64,000 nucleotides of DNA from Przewalskia tangutica. Taxonomy: Eukaryota > Streptophyta > Magnoliopsida > Solanales > Solanaceae. Of the stretch, positions 9,556-22,300 are shown in pieces. The notes below the pieces were generated by a model that was not told the origin of the DNA, searched no databases, and saw only the letters and a program-made list of their open reading frames with translations. Position 1 is the stretch's first letter. Each line of letters begins with the position of its first letter. Location of the stretch: contig CM056724.1 of NCBI GenBank assembly GCA_029844215.1, positions 8,674,307 through 8,738,306 on the forward strand. The letters run 5' to 3'. A program made the translations under genes and the position numbers.

Positions 9556-12500
9556 TGTAACACCCCATTTAAAACCAGAGTCGAAAACGGGAGTGCCACG
9601 TATGGTTGATTCCTAAATGCATTTTAAGGAGTCGCCACCTAATTATTATAGTGAATTAGGACACTTGATTTATTGCAATAAAATACTGCAATTAATGATC
9701 TCCATTTAAAGGTCTGCGAAAGTTATGTGAGATTCTGAATCAGGGTTCTTTATTATCCTAAAGGGAAGGGGTTAGGCATCCTTTAAGATCCGCTAACTTG
9801 CGGTTATCCGTTCAAACCTAGGTTAATTATATATTGACTTCTATTCTAACTATTCTAAGCATTTTTATATAATTTACAATTAAAATAAAATGCAATACAA
9901 AAAAATGGTAAAACTAAAATTTAAATGAGACGCAAGATAAAACTTCGGGACATCTTTAGCCCTTTTTAGGCCTTCTGCACAAAATGATCTCCGGGTACCT
10001 GCATAGACACTTAGTAAAAGTGTTAGTAATAAAATAAACAATTTTTAAAGTAATAGCAATAATTAATAAATAAAGCAAAAAATAAATCCGTCTTTTGCAC
10101 AGGGGAGGCCTTGGAAATCGACGGAGATTCCTTCATCGGCCAATATTGCTAAAAATAATAAAATAAATAAAACCTTCTGATCCGCGCCAAAACAAGAATA
10201 GCTTTAGACACGGAGGCTCGGATATGTAAAAATATAAAGTGGGATACCTAAACAAGTCGCGTGCGGCGTTCGCCTTACCGGCGCATGTTGGTTATCCGGT
10301 AAGTAGAAGAAATCATCCTTGTCCGAAAGCTTCATTCATTTTATTTTCCGTCTTTGCAGAAGTGAGGCCTCAAAATCGACGGATAACTTTTTCATTGGCC
10401 ATAGTGTAGTATCTGCTTAAATCAATAAATAAACCAAAACCGTAGGGACATGGCCTCAATTTCGATTTCATTGGCCTAAGTGTAGTATCTTGTTCAAATA
10501 AGTAGACCTTCGGAAATATTATGGCTATCCTAAATGACCTCAAAGTAGCGAACCTTTGGCGAAGCCACCGGTGAGGTTTTAAAAATACAAGGTGACGCTG
10601 CACCACATATGCTCAAAAAGTGCAGCAATAATTCGACCACTACGCAGCGATCGGCTAACAAGCAGCGACAAATGGCCTCAAATTTGCTCAAGAGATGGCA
10701 CTTTTCACCAAGAAATGCAGAACCAATCTCGCATCACATGTTCAAAATAAAGGAATTTTCCGCCAAGTGTAGCGATCTGTTCATTTCATAATGTATCTGT
10801 TTTTCTCAACGTATAGCCGAACCGGTTGTTTTAAAATGCACTGTGGTTTAACTCAAACACGATGGCGAGCCAACTCGGTTGGCCCGGGAAGCACAACAAT
10901 AGTATGGCCTCAATCCTACTCGGGTGCAACAATAGCTTGATGAAACATGTAATTTTAATCCAAGATATCACCAAATGCAAGTGGAAAAATGGCGCAAGTA
11001 TAGCAACAATCGCCCACAAAAATCAGACCATTTTTATCCCATAAATACGATGCCAGATGGCCAAACTCAAAGGTCATTTCAACCTCAACCGCTTAAGCAT
11101 AGCAGATTGTTCCCCAAAACACAAAGTCATTAGTTCAAATTTGGGTGAGATTTTTACCAAGACCGATCTGTTTTGCCTTAGAAAAGAGTAGCGATGGCGG
11201 CTTAGAAATCCAAAGAAGATAATCGGTTTAATGCAGCCAGAAAACAACAGCTATTTGGCTTCAAATGCAGCTGCAAAAGACTTGAGGACAAAGCAGCAAT
11301 TAGTTCAAATTTGGGGAAATTTTACCAAGACCGATCTGTTTTGCCTCAGAAAAGAGTAGCAGTGGCGGCTTCCAAAATCCAAAGATGACAATCGTTAATG
11401 CGGCGAAAACAAGCTATTTGGCTTCAAATGCACCGCAAAAGAAGGCCAAAATATGGCCGCAAAATCGTCAATAATGCTGCAGCGAGCGAGAATCGACACT
11501 TTTAAGTGTAACATGTGTCCATTTTCGCAGACTGAGCAACGATAAACAGCAGAGAATCGACACCCCAAGAGTAATATTTGTTCGAACCAAGGATTTTGGA
11601 AGTCAGCAATTCTGTTTTTCAAAGCATAAGGATATCATAGTTATAGCGACTTTTAAAGGATAAGGAAGCAAAGAGGCTACCACCATCCATATTCGAATGC
11701 CGACAAGATCAAAGGTTTCTAGAACCTTAAGCATGGCAGGCTATCGGAGGCTAAACCCATCCAAAGTTCGCTTTCGCTTTCAATCGATAAAATCATATAA
11801 TAGGAAAAGTTCAGTTACTCGAAAATATAACCAAACAGATTGTGGGTCTTCGCTGATGAAGTCATAACGAGCCTCCCATGAGACTCTTCGTGGCTTCCGA
11901 TGCTTCATGTAAAAGAAAAGAAAGGAGTTAGTAAAACAACAATATATTAGACATCTAATAGGTGATGCTGATCATATTACATCTCCCAAAATAGGTTGAA
12001 ACTCGTGTCTACGTATCCTGATTTTATCAACAAGTCTTGAATCATGTTCTTATTCTAATAATACCATTTGATACACAAGTAACGGACTACAATGATTATA
12101 ATTCGTCAATAGGTTTACTACTAGTTTGTACAGGGCAATTATTCATAATAGCACACACGAGACAAAATGTACATGAACACGACTTTATATATCACATAGC
12201 CGATTATATTGACTTAACTCTTAAATTGTGGTCATGAAAGCGATTCAAAGATATAGCCTTTTCATGACTCAAGGTGAACACGAGATTCCAAAACTTGACA
12301 TAAATAAACAAAAGCAAGCACGTAGACCACATGATTCGTGTAATCCATTGGACTAACCTTAAAGGTCCTGATGCCTACAATAAATCACAAAATGGTAAGT
12401 AATCAACACAAAAGCATAGACTCCATGGTTCTCACATAATCACCAACTTTTAACCAACCAGTTGGGTATTAAGTCAAGCGACACAAGACGTCTGATTAAC

Positions 12501-14140
12501 ATGTTCGACTAAACATGAAAGCGTTTTATTAGTTTAATCACACAACGACCTATAAGCGGTGAATCAATCTCATCCGACAACATGAAACCGGACTATAAGC
12601 GGTGAACACAAATAGCAATCTTTAAGGAGCTTCCTATGTTTAAACTAACTTAGGCTAGCCTAAGGAATGCTTAATTTATTAACAGGTTAATGGACCGGGA
12701 TAGCAAACGAGCCAAAACTCATCTTAAGCATGTCGAAAATATTGGCGACTAGACATGATTAACCATTCCTCCAATAAGCTTCGACAAACATTGTTAACAA
12801 CATACAATACAACTATGTATCGATATATATCAACCAAATACCCAGCGGTAGCTTGACATGTTCAAAGCGATCTAATGATTCCAATAACCAAACAACTCAT
12901 GCGAATAAGCACCTAAACACACAACACAAATTATGATAGGCTAGTTAAATGGAAAAATTAAAAGGGGAAGAGGTTATGGATTGTGTCAGGAAGTGTGGGG
13001 TGAGAGTATTGAGAGTTGAGTTCAACAACGAGCAGGTTCGACGGAACTAGTGGTGGTAAAGGGGTGTTCGTCTGAAGCCCGCGGCCATCACCTCCGGCGG
13101 ATGGTGAAGAGCGATGGTTCTCGAAAGAGGCAGAGGAGTCCTCTTGTGCGATCACGATGTTGAAGAGAAAAATCTGATTTCAAAAGTAACAGGAGGTTCA
13201 CCACGCCTAATGTTGTGTTCGCCCTAAAATGAAACGGCGGGTATAATGAAAGGGTGCGCCGGTGATGGCGTGTGGGTGGTTCGCCGACTGGGGCGGCGGC
13301 GACGAGAAGCAGGGGCTTAAGGGTCAGGGAATGAGGGTGTTGTGGCTAGGGTAGATATTAGGGTTAGGAAATGCGGCGAGGAGAGGAGAGGCGTGAGGAT
13401 AGTGTGCGGCTGGGGATGGTGAGGTTCGCCGGAGCTCAGAACTCCGGCGAAGGGCTGAGGGAAAAGAGAGAGGGTGAGGCGGCGGTAATGTAGTAAGGGC
13501 TGCTGGTTTAGAGCTTAAAGAGGGGAGGCTGCTGGGGCTGAGGGAATAATAAGGCTCCCGAGTTAGAAGTAGGGTATGTTTATTTTATAGGGTGAGATTA
13601 GGTTTAGGGTTTTGGGTTTGGGTATTGAGTAGTGGGTATTGGGTTTTGGGTATTGGAGGGCAAAGATGAAAGGTACTGACTTCATTTTTGGGCTTGATTT
13701 GGGCTTGTTTTTGGCGGATTGACTGATTCAGGATTAGCCTTGATCGACTGGTTTGGCAAAAAATGCAAAATGGATTAATTATTTAAAAGAAAAATTATTT
13801 AAAGATACAAAATTATAAAAATGCAAATGCCGATGCAATAATAATAAAATACAATACTTTAGCAAATGTTTAATGCCTAATTACAAGAAAAATGCAGTTT
13901 CGATTAATTATTTAACGAGATGCATACACTATTAAAATCAAACGACGGTGTAATAATAATAGACACATAATATTAACAAAGACATCATGCTTAATTTAAA
14001 ATAATAATATGTCATGTCATTTTGTGAAGAAATAAACATAGAATATTATGTAAAAAATGCAAAAATGATGATTAAAATGCTGTCCTAAAATGCTTAAAAT
14101 TGCAAGAAATGACTAAAAGATAGGTCAAAATTGGTGTCAT
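9556..14140 (+). repeat. 5' LTR of element C
   Basis: About 4.58 kb, aligned end to end by eye with 19358-23955. AT-rich stretches are nearly identical (for example 13790-14120 versus 23590-23930). Short differences cluster at CG and CHG sites. A perfect 10-bp inverted repeat lies at 13425-13451. No long open frame is shared between the copies, so it is non-coding. Confidence 0.85.
13425..13451. other. Perfect hairpin in the 5' LTR of element C
   Basis: TTCGCCGGAG and CTCCGGCGAA form a 10-bp perfect stem with a 7-base loop. The same hairpin is intact in the other LTR at 23227-23253. Confidence 0.8.
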
Positions 14141-14499
14141 GACTTGTCCTCTTTGGCCAAGATGATGAAAGAGTTTTCGGACAAAGACGTTGACTTGTAG
14201 CCAATTTTGTCCCCATTGTCAGAAGTAAAACAAAGATCAAGAAAAAGAAAGGGCAAAAACTGATGCAGATTCAAAATTTTGTCCCAGTGTCGAATTATGA
14301 TGACACTGGGTTGCTGCGATGCTAGGGAATTAAAGCGTGACGCCATTCAAAATTGTCCCAAAGGTCGAGACGATTGACCCGGGTTGCGCAGATGTGATCT
14401 TTGGAAAAGACATGGTGTTTGTAGACGCCGATGGCGTCATTGCATGGCGTGATGCAGATGTTCGCCGTTGCGTAGATGAAGCATAAACGGCCGCATGGA

Positions 14500-15260
14500 C
14501 TTACACGATGGCGTTGCGTGACGCCGATCGCGATGACGTCGTTACTGGACGTATTCTTCGCTGGCGCGTTGCGTAGACGCACGCCGATGACGTCGTTGCT
14601 GGACGTATTCTTCGCCGGGCGCTGCGTAGACGCAATCGCGATGGCCGCGTTCGACGATTGCCGCCGCGCCGCTGTGACGCACGTCACGACGCCCGTTGAC
14701 GTCGTTACTGGGCGCCGCGGCGTCGCACGCGTGGCGATGACGCCGTTGCTGGACGTATTGCCGTTGGCGTCGCCGCGCACGCACGCCGGCGACGCCGTCG
14801 TTACTGGACGTATTCTTGCCGGGCGCCGTTGCGTAAACGCACGCTTGACGTCGCCGCTGGACGTATTGTTGTTGGCGTCGTTGCGTAGACGCACGTCGCG
14901 ACGCCGTTACTGGGCGTATTCTTCCGCGTCGTTGCGTAGACGCACGCCGGCGACGCCGCCGCTCGGACGTATTGGCTGCCGTTGGCGCCGCCGACGCAAT
15001 CGCCGTCGTTACGGGCGTATTCTTCGGCGTCGTTGCGTGAACGCAATCGCGATGCGTCGTTGCACACTGGGCGTATTGTTGTTGGCGTCGTTGACGCACG
15101 CCGGCGACGCCGCCGCCGGGCGATTCGCCGGGCGTCGTTGCGTAGGCCGCAATCTTTGCTAGCGTTGCGTTACGCACGCCGATGACGTCGTTGATTGGGC
15201 GTATCGTTCTTTGGCGTCGTTGCGTGGCGCACGCCGCTAACGCCGCCGCTAGACGTAATC
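14500..15260. repeat. GC-rich ~53-bp minisatellite inside element C
   Basis: The phrase GGACGTATT or GGGCGTATT recurs at about 14547, 14601, 14751, 14806, 14859, 14912, 14965, 15013, 15069 and 15197, mostly 53-55 bp apart. Each unit also carries variants of GCGTAGACGCACGCCG and GACGTCGTTG. The block is extremely rich in CG in an otherwise AT-rich region. Several long ORFs on both strands here are a by-product of the repeats having few stop codons and are not genes. Confidence 0.85.
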
Positions 15261-16052
15261 CGATGCTCCGTAGAATAAATGCTCCCGCAAGCTTTGTTGC
15301 TGCGATGGGTTGCAAATTTGACTTTATGCCGAGTGATGTGTTAGACTTAGTTGTGGATTTTGAACTTTGATTGTTGATCGTCGATGCCCCTTTCTCGCTT
15401 TGCATTCTTTACGCTCGCTAATGTGAAGAAACTCGCTCAAAGAAAATTTGTGAGTTTTGGGAAATGAGTGGTTGATTCGCCAACTCAGCTTTGCTCTGGC
15501 TGCTTGCATGCTCGGACTTCAGAAAAGTTAGTGCATAATTGTTAAGCCAAAATGACAACGCGTGAATTTATAAGCAATGTAATAGTATGAGTAGAAATGT
15601 TATCTGTAAAGTGATGGCGATTGTATTGATGCGACGCCGCAAATCCGAAGTTTCATCCTTACCTTGGCGTGTTGAATGTTGGAAAACTTGTTGAATCTTG
15701 TGATCGCCGACGCACCTCGCGGGCTTCTTTGGATGCTGCGAATGTTGGTGAATCTTTGCGATTCTTGATGTAGTCTTTGCGGACCGACTGGATCTTTGTG
15801 AAGGTTAATTTGAATGCTGGCGGCTTCACTGGATATCGCGAATGCTTTAACGTCGCGATTGCTTTTGGAATCCTTATTATGATCTCTTCACAATGCATTT
15901 CAAAATTGTCCCGCTTTAGTTATGCGGGCGCGTGGGCAAGACTTAGCTCGCGGACATTGCTCGTATCTCTTTCGTAATAAACAAACGCATTTTATCGCAC
16001 GCGAGCCAATGAGAAAATTTCCAATGGTGTGACCGAAGCCGATTTAGGCCGC
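15261..16052. other. Interior of element C, non-coding
   Basis: No recognised coding domain. Short ORFs here do not resemble gag or pol. The sequence has many CG-containing words and may carry decayed copies of the neighbouring repeats. Confidence 0.4.
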
Positions 16053-16294
16053 CTACGTATCCCGCTGAGGGAATCAGGTCAAGACGTAGTTCGTGATGCA
16101 AAAAATGACTGTACAATTTTCAAAAAATGAGACCGAAGCCAATGTGGCCGCCTACGTATCCCGCTGAGAGAATCAGGTCAAGACGTAGTTCATGATGCAA
16201 AGATAACGATTTTTTTATGATTTTAAAATAATGCGGGACCGAAGCCGATGTGGCCGCCTACGTATCCCGCCGAGGGAATCAGGTCAAGACGTAG
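16053..16294 (+). repeat. Three ~100-bp repeats, each with a two-part hairpin
   Basis: Copies at 16053-16089, 16152-16188 and 16258-16294 read GCCTACGTATCCCGCTGAGG followed by GAATCAGGTCAAGACGTAG. CTACGT pairs with ACGTAG as the outer stem, and TCCC pairs with GGGA as the inner stem. Degenerate copies at about 17691-17729 and 18031-18070 keep the pairing with different bases. The unit also includes the flanking ACCGAAGCC. Confidence 0.85.
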
Positions 16295-17690
16295 TTCGTG
16301 ATGCAAAAATGATTATTTTATATGCATTTTTTTGAAAAGTGAATGACAAAGATCACGTTCGACTTCATTGATACCAACAATTAGTATTGTGCTTAGGAAT
16401 TTCGTTATTCACTCCATCTAACCAAGATCGACTTCAGGTAATTCCTATAGTTTCAAATGGTACCTCGACACCTAAGTATCGACACGCTGCTTGCAGCCAA
16501 GGTTTCGAACTACACGTAATCTCACGTTTCAAATGCCTCACTGAAAGAAGGTCCCATTTCTCACATATATTCCAGTATTTTGAATTTTGGGATGTTTAGA
16601 GAAGCACGCCACACTCGAAAGATGTTCAATGCATGCAATTGTGATACCATAGGCTTGGCCGTCATGTAAGTATCCACTAATGTGAGAACTCTCAGTATAA
16701 GATCATGTAGGGCTTGTCATGGGCTTGTGATGTAGGCTTGGCGAAAGGGATGGATATCATTTGGGTAAAAGTGACTAATCCTCCGAGCGTCGGACTACGT
16801 CCGTGCTTGATATTTGTGTGCTTTAATGCTGAACTGCTTTTTTTTCCTTTCCTTTTTTTTTTTGTCCCGCTTTTTGATCGACTTATTGAATCTTCGTTTG
16901 GAGCCCGCTTTTTCCCAAATTTATTCTTGCATTCTTTCGCCGGGGCTTTTGATTTCTTCTTTTGTGAGTCATCATTTGTGTTTTCTTTTCCTTTTGGGAC
17001 TTTGACAATTTTGTCTTTGCAACCTTTGACGCAGAATTTTGTCAAGAACTTGCACATTTACAAAGCACTCGGAGGTCGGGCCAAAGAGGATAGTCGTGCT
17101 GCACTCGAGAAAGCGGTATAGGTGTAATATGCGGTTTTAAAAAGAATAGGCTTTAGGCTCAAAAGGGGTGTACTATGGATAATGTTATTTGGTAGGCTGA
17201 AAAAGGCTCAAACGGGTCAAAGAAGCCTACGATCATTTCTCACACCAAGTGTTACTCGAGATTTCGCCTCAACAAACATTCGGGCCAAGTTCTAGATCAC
17301 AATGCAATGCATTGAATCGATTCTAAAACTCACCACACAATGCACATGAAACGATGAGGTTGGTTTCGTTCTTATCTTAGAAGCATGTAAGACAATGTCA
17401 TTTACGGGTGAATAAGAGGTACCAAAAGAAATCTATGGTTTACCACGAAGTCAGCCATATTGATTATTACACGTTCTTTCCTATGCACACTCTCAACTGT
17501 GTTGGTATCAACCAAGTCAAACAATGATGCTAAAAAAAATGTTTTTGTATTTTTGGATAACATTTTTTTTTGTATTTATGAACAAGATATTTTTTGTATT
17601 TTTTTTGAATAAATGGTTTTTTTTGTATTTTTGAATAATTGTTTTGTTTTTTTATATTTTGAATAAATGGTACAGAACCGAATAGGTCGC
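16295..17690. other. Interior of element C, non-coding
   Basis: Contains a T-rich/A-rich stretch around 16840-16990 that gives spurious hydrophobic and lysine-rich ORFs on opposite strands. No transposon domain was recognised. Confidence 0.4.
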
Positions 17691-17729
17691 CTCGTATCTC
17701 ATCTTTGACGAGAATCAGGTGTGCGTAGT
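17691..17729 (+). repeat. Fourth copy of the hairpin motif in element C
   Basis: Reads CTCGTATCTCATCTTTGACG followed by AGAATCAGGTGTGCGTAG. The inner stem is TCTC with GAGA, changed on both sides relative to the TCCC/GGGA of the first copies. One A is missing from the outer stem. Confidence 0.7.
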
Positions 17730-18030
17730 TCGTTCAGATATGTTATAAACTATGATTTAAAAAAATTTATTCATGAAAGAAATGCAAAAGTAAGAGCTGT
17801 GCAAAACAAACGGTTGTTCATTATAAGACTAATGCAAAGTAAAAGAATGTAGTGAAAAAATGAATGGTTGTGATGAAATGCATGAATGAATGTATGTGCT
17901 AGAATGATTGAAATGCAACAATGAATGTCTATGATTGGATAAATACAATGAATGGGTGAACCAAATATGACCCCTTTTTATTATTTTTTTTATTTTTTTG
18001 TGTGGTGGTGTCGAACCCTAGATGGGTTGC

Positions 18031-18070
18031 CTACGTATCACACCGTATGGTGAGAATCAGACACGCGTAG
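18031..18070 (+). repeat. Fifth copy of the hairpin motif in element C
   Basis: CTACG pairs with CGTAG outside. The inner stem is CACC with GGTG around a GTAT loop, again different bases but still paired. The spacer GAGAATCAG is conserved. Confidence 0.7.
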
Positions 18071-19357
18071 TTCAGAATGATTATGCTGTAAAATGCATGA
18101 TAAAGAATTGTGTAATCAATACTAGACATATTAATTGGACTTGCAAATATGTATAAAATGCAAAATGTAAGGCCCAGAGCGATGCTTTGTTGAACGGTAT
18201 GTGACTTCTTTCCGTCAACATAACTCAACTCATTCTTGGGATGATTTTTTTTTTCTTTTCTTTTTCTTCCTCTTTTTTGGTGTTGTCCGCCCTCGTCTAT
18301 TTGCGAGGACGGTTTTACTGCAAAAAATATGACAAATAGGTGAGTAAATGCCACAAAAATAAGATGTAAGACGTGGCGTAATATAGTCAAAGACTCTCCT
18401 GCTTGGTTCAACCGGACTGGTGGTTGATGATTCACAAAGTCCAAATCGCGTTGTTCAAGAGCGATTTACGCAGTAGAAGTCCTGATTGCAATATGACAAC
18501 AAAAGTGCAAAAAATGCAAATGCTCGTGGCCGGAATTATAAACATGATATGTACAGAGGTTAAAAGAGTAATTATTGCATTAAATAATATGTACATAATT
18601 GCTAGCTACAACAATAGTAAACAAAACATGCAAATCAAAAGTGTGCGCCTAATATGCATGGGACCTCTTATGCCGCAGGTTGGCTAAACGCCAGATATGC
18701 GAGATTATGATAAATAGGTCCAAGTCGTTAAAGCTGCAATGTTTCTGAAATGGCGACCAAATGACGGTGCACTTTTCCAATTTCGGCGTGTCATGACCAG
18801 GCTTGGATCCATCTATCATCATTACGCTACACATAGTATGCTAATGGGTCGTTGGGTTGTGAAACCCGTCGACAAGTTTGGTGGATTTCTAATTGTGGCG
18901 TTAATACCAAGGATTAACCCACCTAAGGTTTATGTATGCATGACTTAATATAAAAGGTGGTATAGCTCTATCTTAAGTTTCTAAGATTTGGCTTACTAGA
19001 CGCAAGGTCCCCGAGCGGACAACTCGAGTGAGAAGGCTACGCGGCCACCGGTTAGACCGGACACTCCACGTATATTACCAACTCTCCTAAATTTGGGGTT
19101 TGAAGAAAGAATTTTCTTTGATGCACCCAGCACCTCGCATGTAGTGTGTGATAGTGTGAATTTTCAGTGGAAGAAATATGAGCGGAATGCCGGTTTAAGG
19201 AAGCGAAGAGCAAATAGCAATTAAAACAGCTAAGCATACAAGATTAAAACAAACAATTTTAAGGCATTTAAAATAAATAAAAGCAAATAAAGTCAAGCAA
19301 TAATAAACCTAGGTTTGCTATGGTCAAGAACCTGATTATCCCGATTGAGTCGCCATC
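18071..19357. other. 3' interior of element C, non-coding
   Basis: No gag, pol or other domain recognised. The last bases before the LTR include GAGTCGCCATCC, a phrase I associate with the end of Ogre-like interiors. A purine-only PPT is not visible. Confidence 0.4.
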
Positions 19358-22300
19358 CAGAACACCCCATTTAAAACCAGAGTCGAAAGCAGAGTGCCAC
19401 GTATGGTTGATTCCTAAATGCATTTTAAGAGTCGCCACCTAATTATTATAGTGAATTAGGACACTTGATTTATTGCAATAAAATCTGCAATTAATGATCT
19501 CCATTTAAAGGTCTCAGAAAGTTATGTGAGATTACGAATCGAGTTCTTTATTATCCTAAAGGGAAGGGGTTAGGCATCCTTTAAGATCCGCTAACTTGCG
19601 GTTATCCGTTCAAACCTAGGTTAATTATATATTGACTTCTATTCTAACTATTCTAAGCATTTTTATATAATTTACAATTAAAATAAAATGCAATACAAAA
19701 AATGGTAAAACTAAAATTTAAATGAGACGCAAGATAAAACTTCGGGACATCTTTAGCCCTTTTTAGGCCTTCTGCACAAAATGATCTCCGGGTACCTGCA
19801 TAGACACTTAGTAAAAGTGTTAGTAATAAAATAAACAATTTTTAAAGTAATAGCAATAATTAATAAATAAAGCAAAAAATAAATCCGTCTTTTGCACAGG
19901 GGAGGCCTTGGAAATCAGACGGAGATTCCTTCATCGGCCAATATTGCTAAAAAATAATAAAATAAATAAAACCTTCGGATCCGCGCCAAAACAGTAATAG
20001 CTTTAGACACGGAGGGCTCAGATATGTAAAAAATATAAAGTGGGACAGCCTAAACAAGTGCGGCTGCGAGCGTTCGCCTTGCCAGCGCATGTTGGTTATC
20101 CGGTGTAAGTAGAAGAAATCATCCTTGCCCAGAAAGCTTCATTCATTTTATTTTCCGTCTTTGCAACTGTGGAGGCCTCAAAAATCGACGGATAACTTTT
20201 TCATTGGCCATAGTGTAGTATCTGTTTTTAAATCAATAAATAAACCAAAACCGTAGGGACATGGCCTCAATTTCGATTTCATTGGCCTAAGTGTAGTATC
20301 TTGTTCAAATAAGTAGACCTTCGGAAATATTATGGCTATCCGAAACAGCCTCAAAGTAGCGAACCTTTAGCCGAGAAGCCACCAGCGGTGAGGTTTTAAA
20401 AAATACAGCGACGCTGCACTACATATGCTCAAAAAGTGCAGCAATAATTCGACCACTACGCAGTGGTCGGCTAACAAGCGGCAAATGGCCTCAAATTTGC
20501 TCAAGAGATGGCACTTTTCACCAAGAAACGCAAAGAACCAATCTCAAGTTGTCGTGTTCAAAAGTGGAATTTTCCGCCAAGTGTAGCGATCTGTTCATTT
20601 CATAATGTATCTGTTTTCTCAACATATAGCAAATAACCAAGCGGTTGTTTTAAAATGCGGTGGTTTAACTCAAACACGATGGCGTGCCAACTCAGATTTG
20701 GCCCGGAAGCACAACAATAGTATGGCCTCAATCCTACTCGGGTGCAACAATAGCTTAATAAACATGTAATTTTAATCCAAGATATCACCAAATGCATGGA
20801 AAAATGGCGCAAGTATAGCAACAATCGGCCACAAAAATCGACCATTTTTTATCCCATAAATACGGCAGATGGCCAAACTCAAAGGTCATTTCAACCTCAA
20901 ATCTGCTTAAGCATAGCAGTTGTTCCCCAAAACACTGAGATCATTAGTTCAAATTGGGTGAGATTTTTACCAAGACCGATCTGTTTTGCCTTAGAAAAGA
21001 GTAGCGATGGCGGCTCAAATCCAAAGAAGATAATCGGTTTAATGCACTGAGAAAACAACAACTATTTGGCTTCAAATGCATTGCAAAGACTTGAGGACAA
21101 AGCGGAATTAGTTCAAATTTGGGAAATTTTACCAAGACCGATCTGTTTGCCTCGTAAAAGAGTAGCGATGGCGGCTTCCAAAATCCAAAGAAGATAATGG
21201 TTAATGCACGAAAACAATGACTATTTGGCTTCAAATGCACGCAAAAGGCCAAAATATGGCCGCAAAATCGTCGATAATGCAATGCAAGCGATGCGAATCG
21301 ACACTTTTAAGTGTAACATGTGTCCATTTTCGCAGGCGAGCAACGATAAACAGCAGAGAATCGACACCCCAAGAGTAATATTTGTTCGAACCAAGAGGAT
21401 TTTGAGTCCGCAATTACGTTTTCAAAGCATAAGGATATCATAGTTATAGCGACTTTTAAAGGATAAGGAAGCGAGGGCTACCACCGTCCATATTAGAATG
21501 CCGCAACAAGATCAAAGGTTTCTAGAACCTTAAGCATGGCGGTATCGGAGGCTAAACCCATCCAAAGTTCGCCGCTTTAATCGATAAAATCATATAATAG
21601 GAAAAGTTCGATTACTCGAAAATATAACCGAAACAGATTGTGGTCTTCGCTGATGAAGTCATAACGAGCCTCCCATGAGACTCTTCGTGGCTTCCGTCGT
21701 TTCATGTAAAAGAAAAGAAAGGAGTTAGTAAAACAACAATATATTAGACATCTAATAGGTGTACTCGATCATATTACACTCACTAAAATAGGTTGAAACT
21801 CGAGTGTCTCGTATCCCGATTTTATCAACAAGTCTTGAATCATGTTCTTATTCTAATAATACCATTTGATACACAAGTAATGACTACAACAGATTATAAT
21901 TCGTCCAATAGGTTTACTACTAGTTTGTACTGGGCAATTATTCATAATAGCACACACGAGACAAAATGTACATGAACACGACTTTATATATCACATAGTG
22001 ATTATATTGACTTAACTCTTAAATTAGGGTCATGAAAGCGATTCAAGATATAGCCTTTTCATGACTCAAGGTGAACACGAGATTCCAAAACTTGACATAA
22101 ATAAACAAAAGCAAGCACGTAGACCACATGATTCGTGTAATCCATTTGGACTAACCTTAGCGGTCTGCTCGCCTACAATAAATCACAAAATGGTAAGTAA
22201 TCAACACAAAAGCATAGACTCCATGGTTCTCACATAATCACCAACTTTTAACCAACCAGTTGGGTATTAAGTCAAACGACACAAGACGTCGATTAACGTG

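Noticed and set aside
14322..15405. Long open frames of up to 287 codons on both strands
   Set aside because: They lie in the CG-rich minisatellite, where repeats lack stop codons in several frames. Products are low-complexity Arg/Ala/Thr/Val strings with no domain.
16692..17121. Lysine-rich and phenylalanine-rich frames on opposite strands
   Set aside because: They mirror each other over a T-rich tract inside non-coding element C. Composition explains both.
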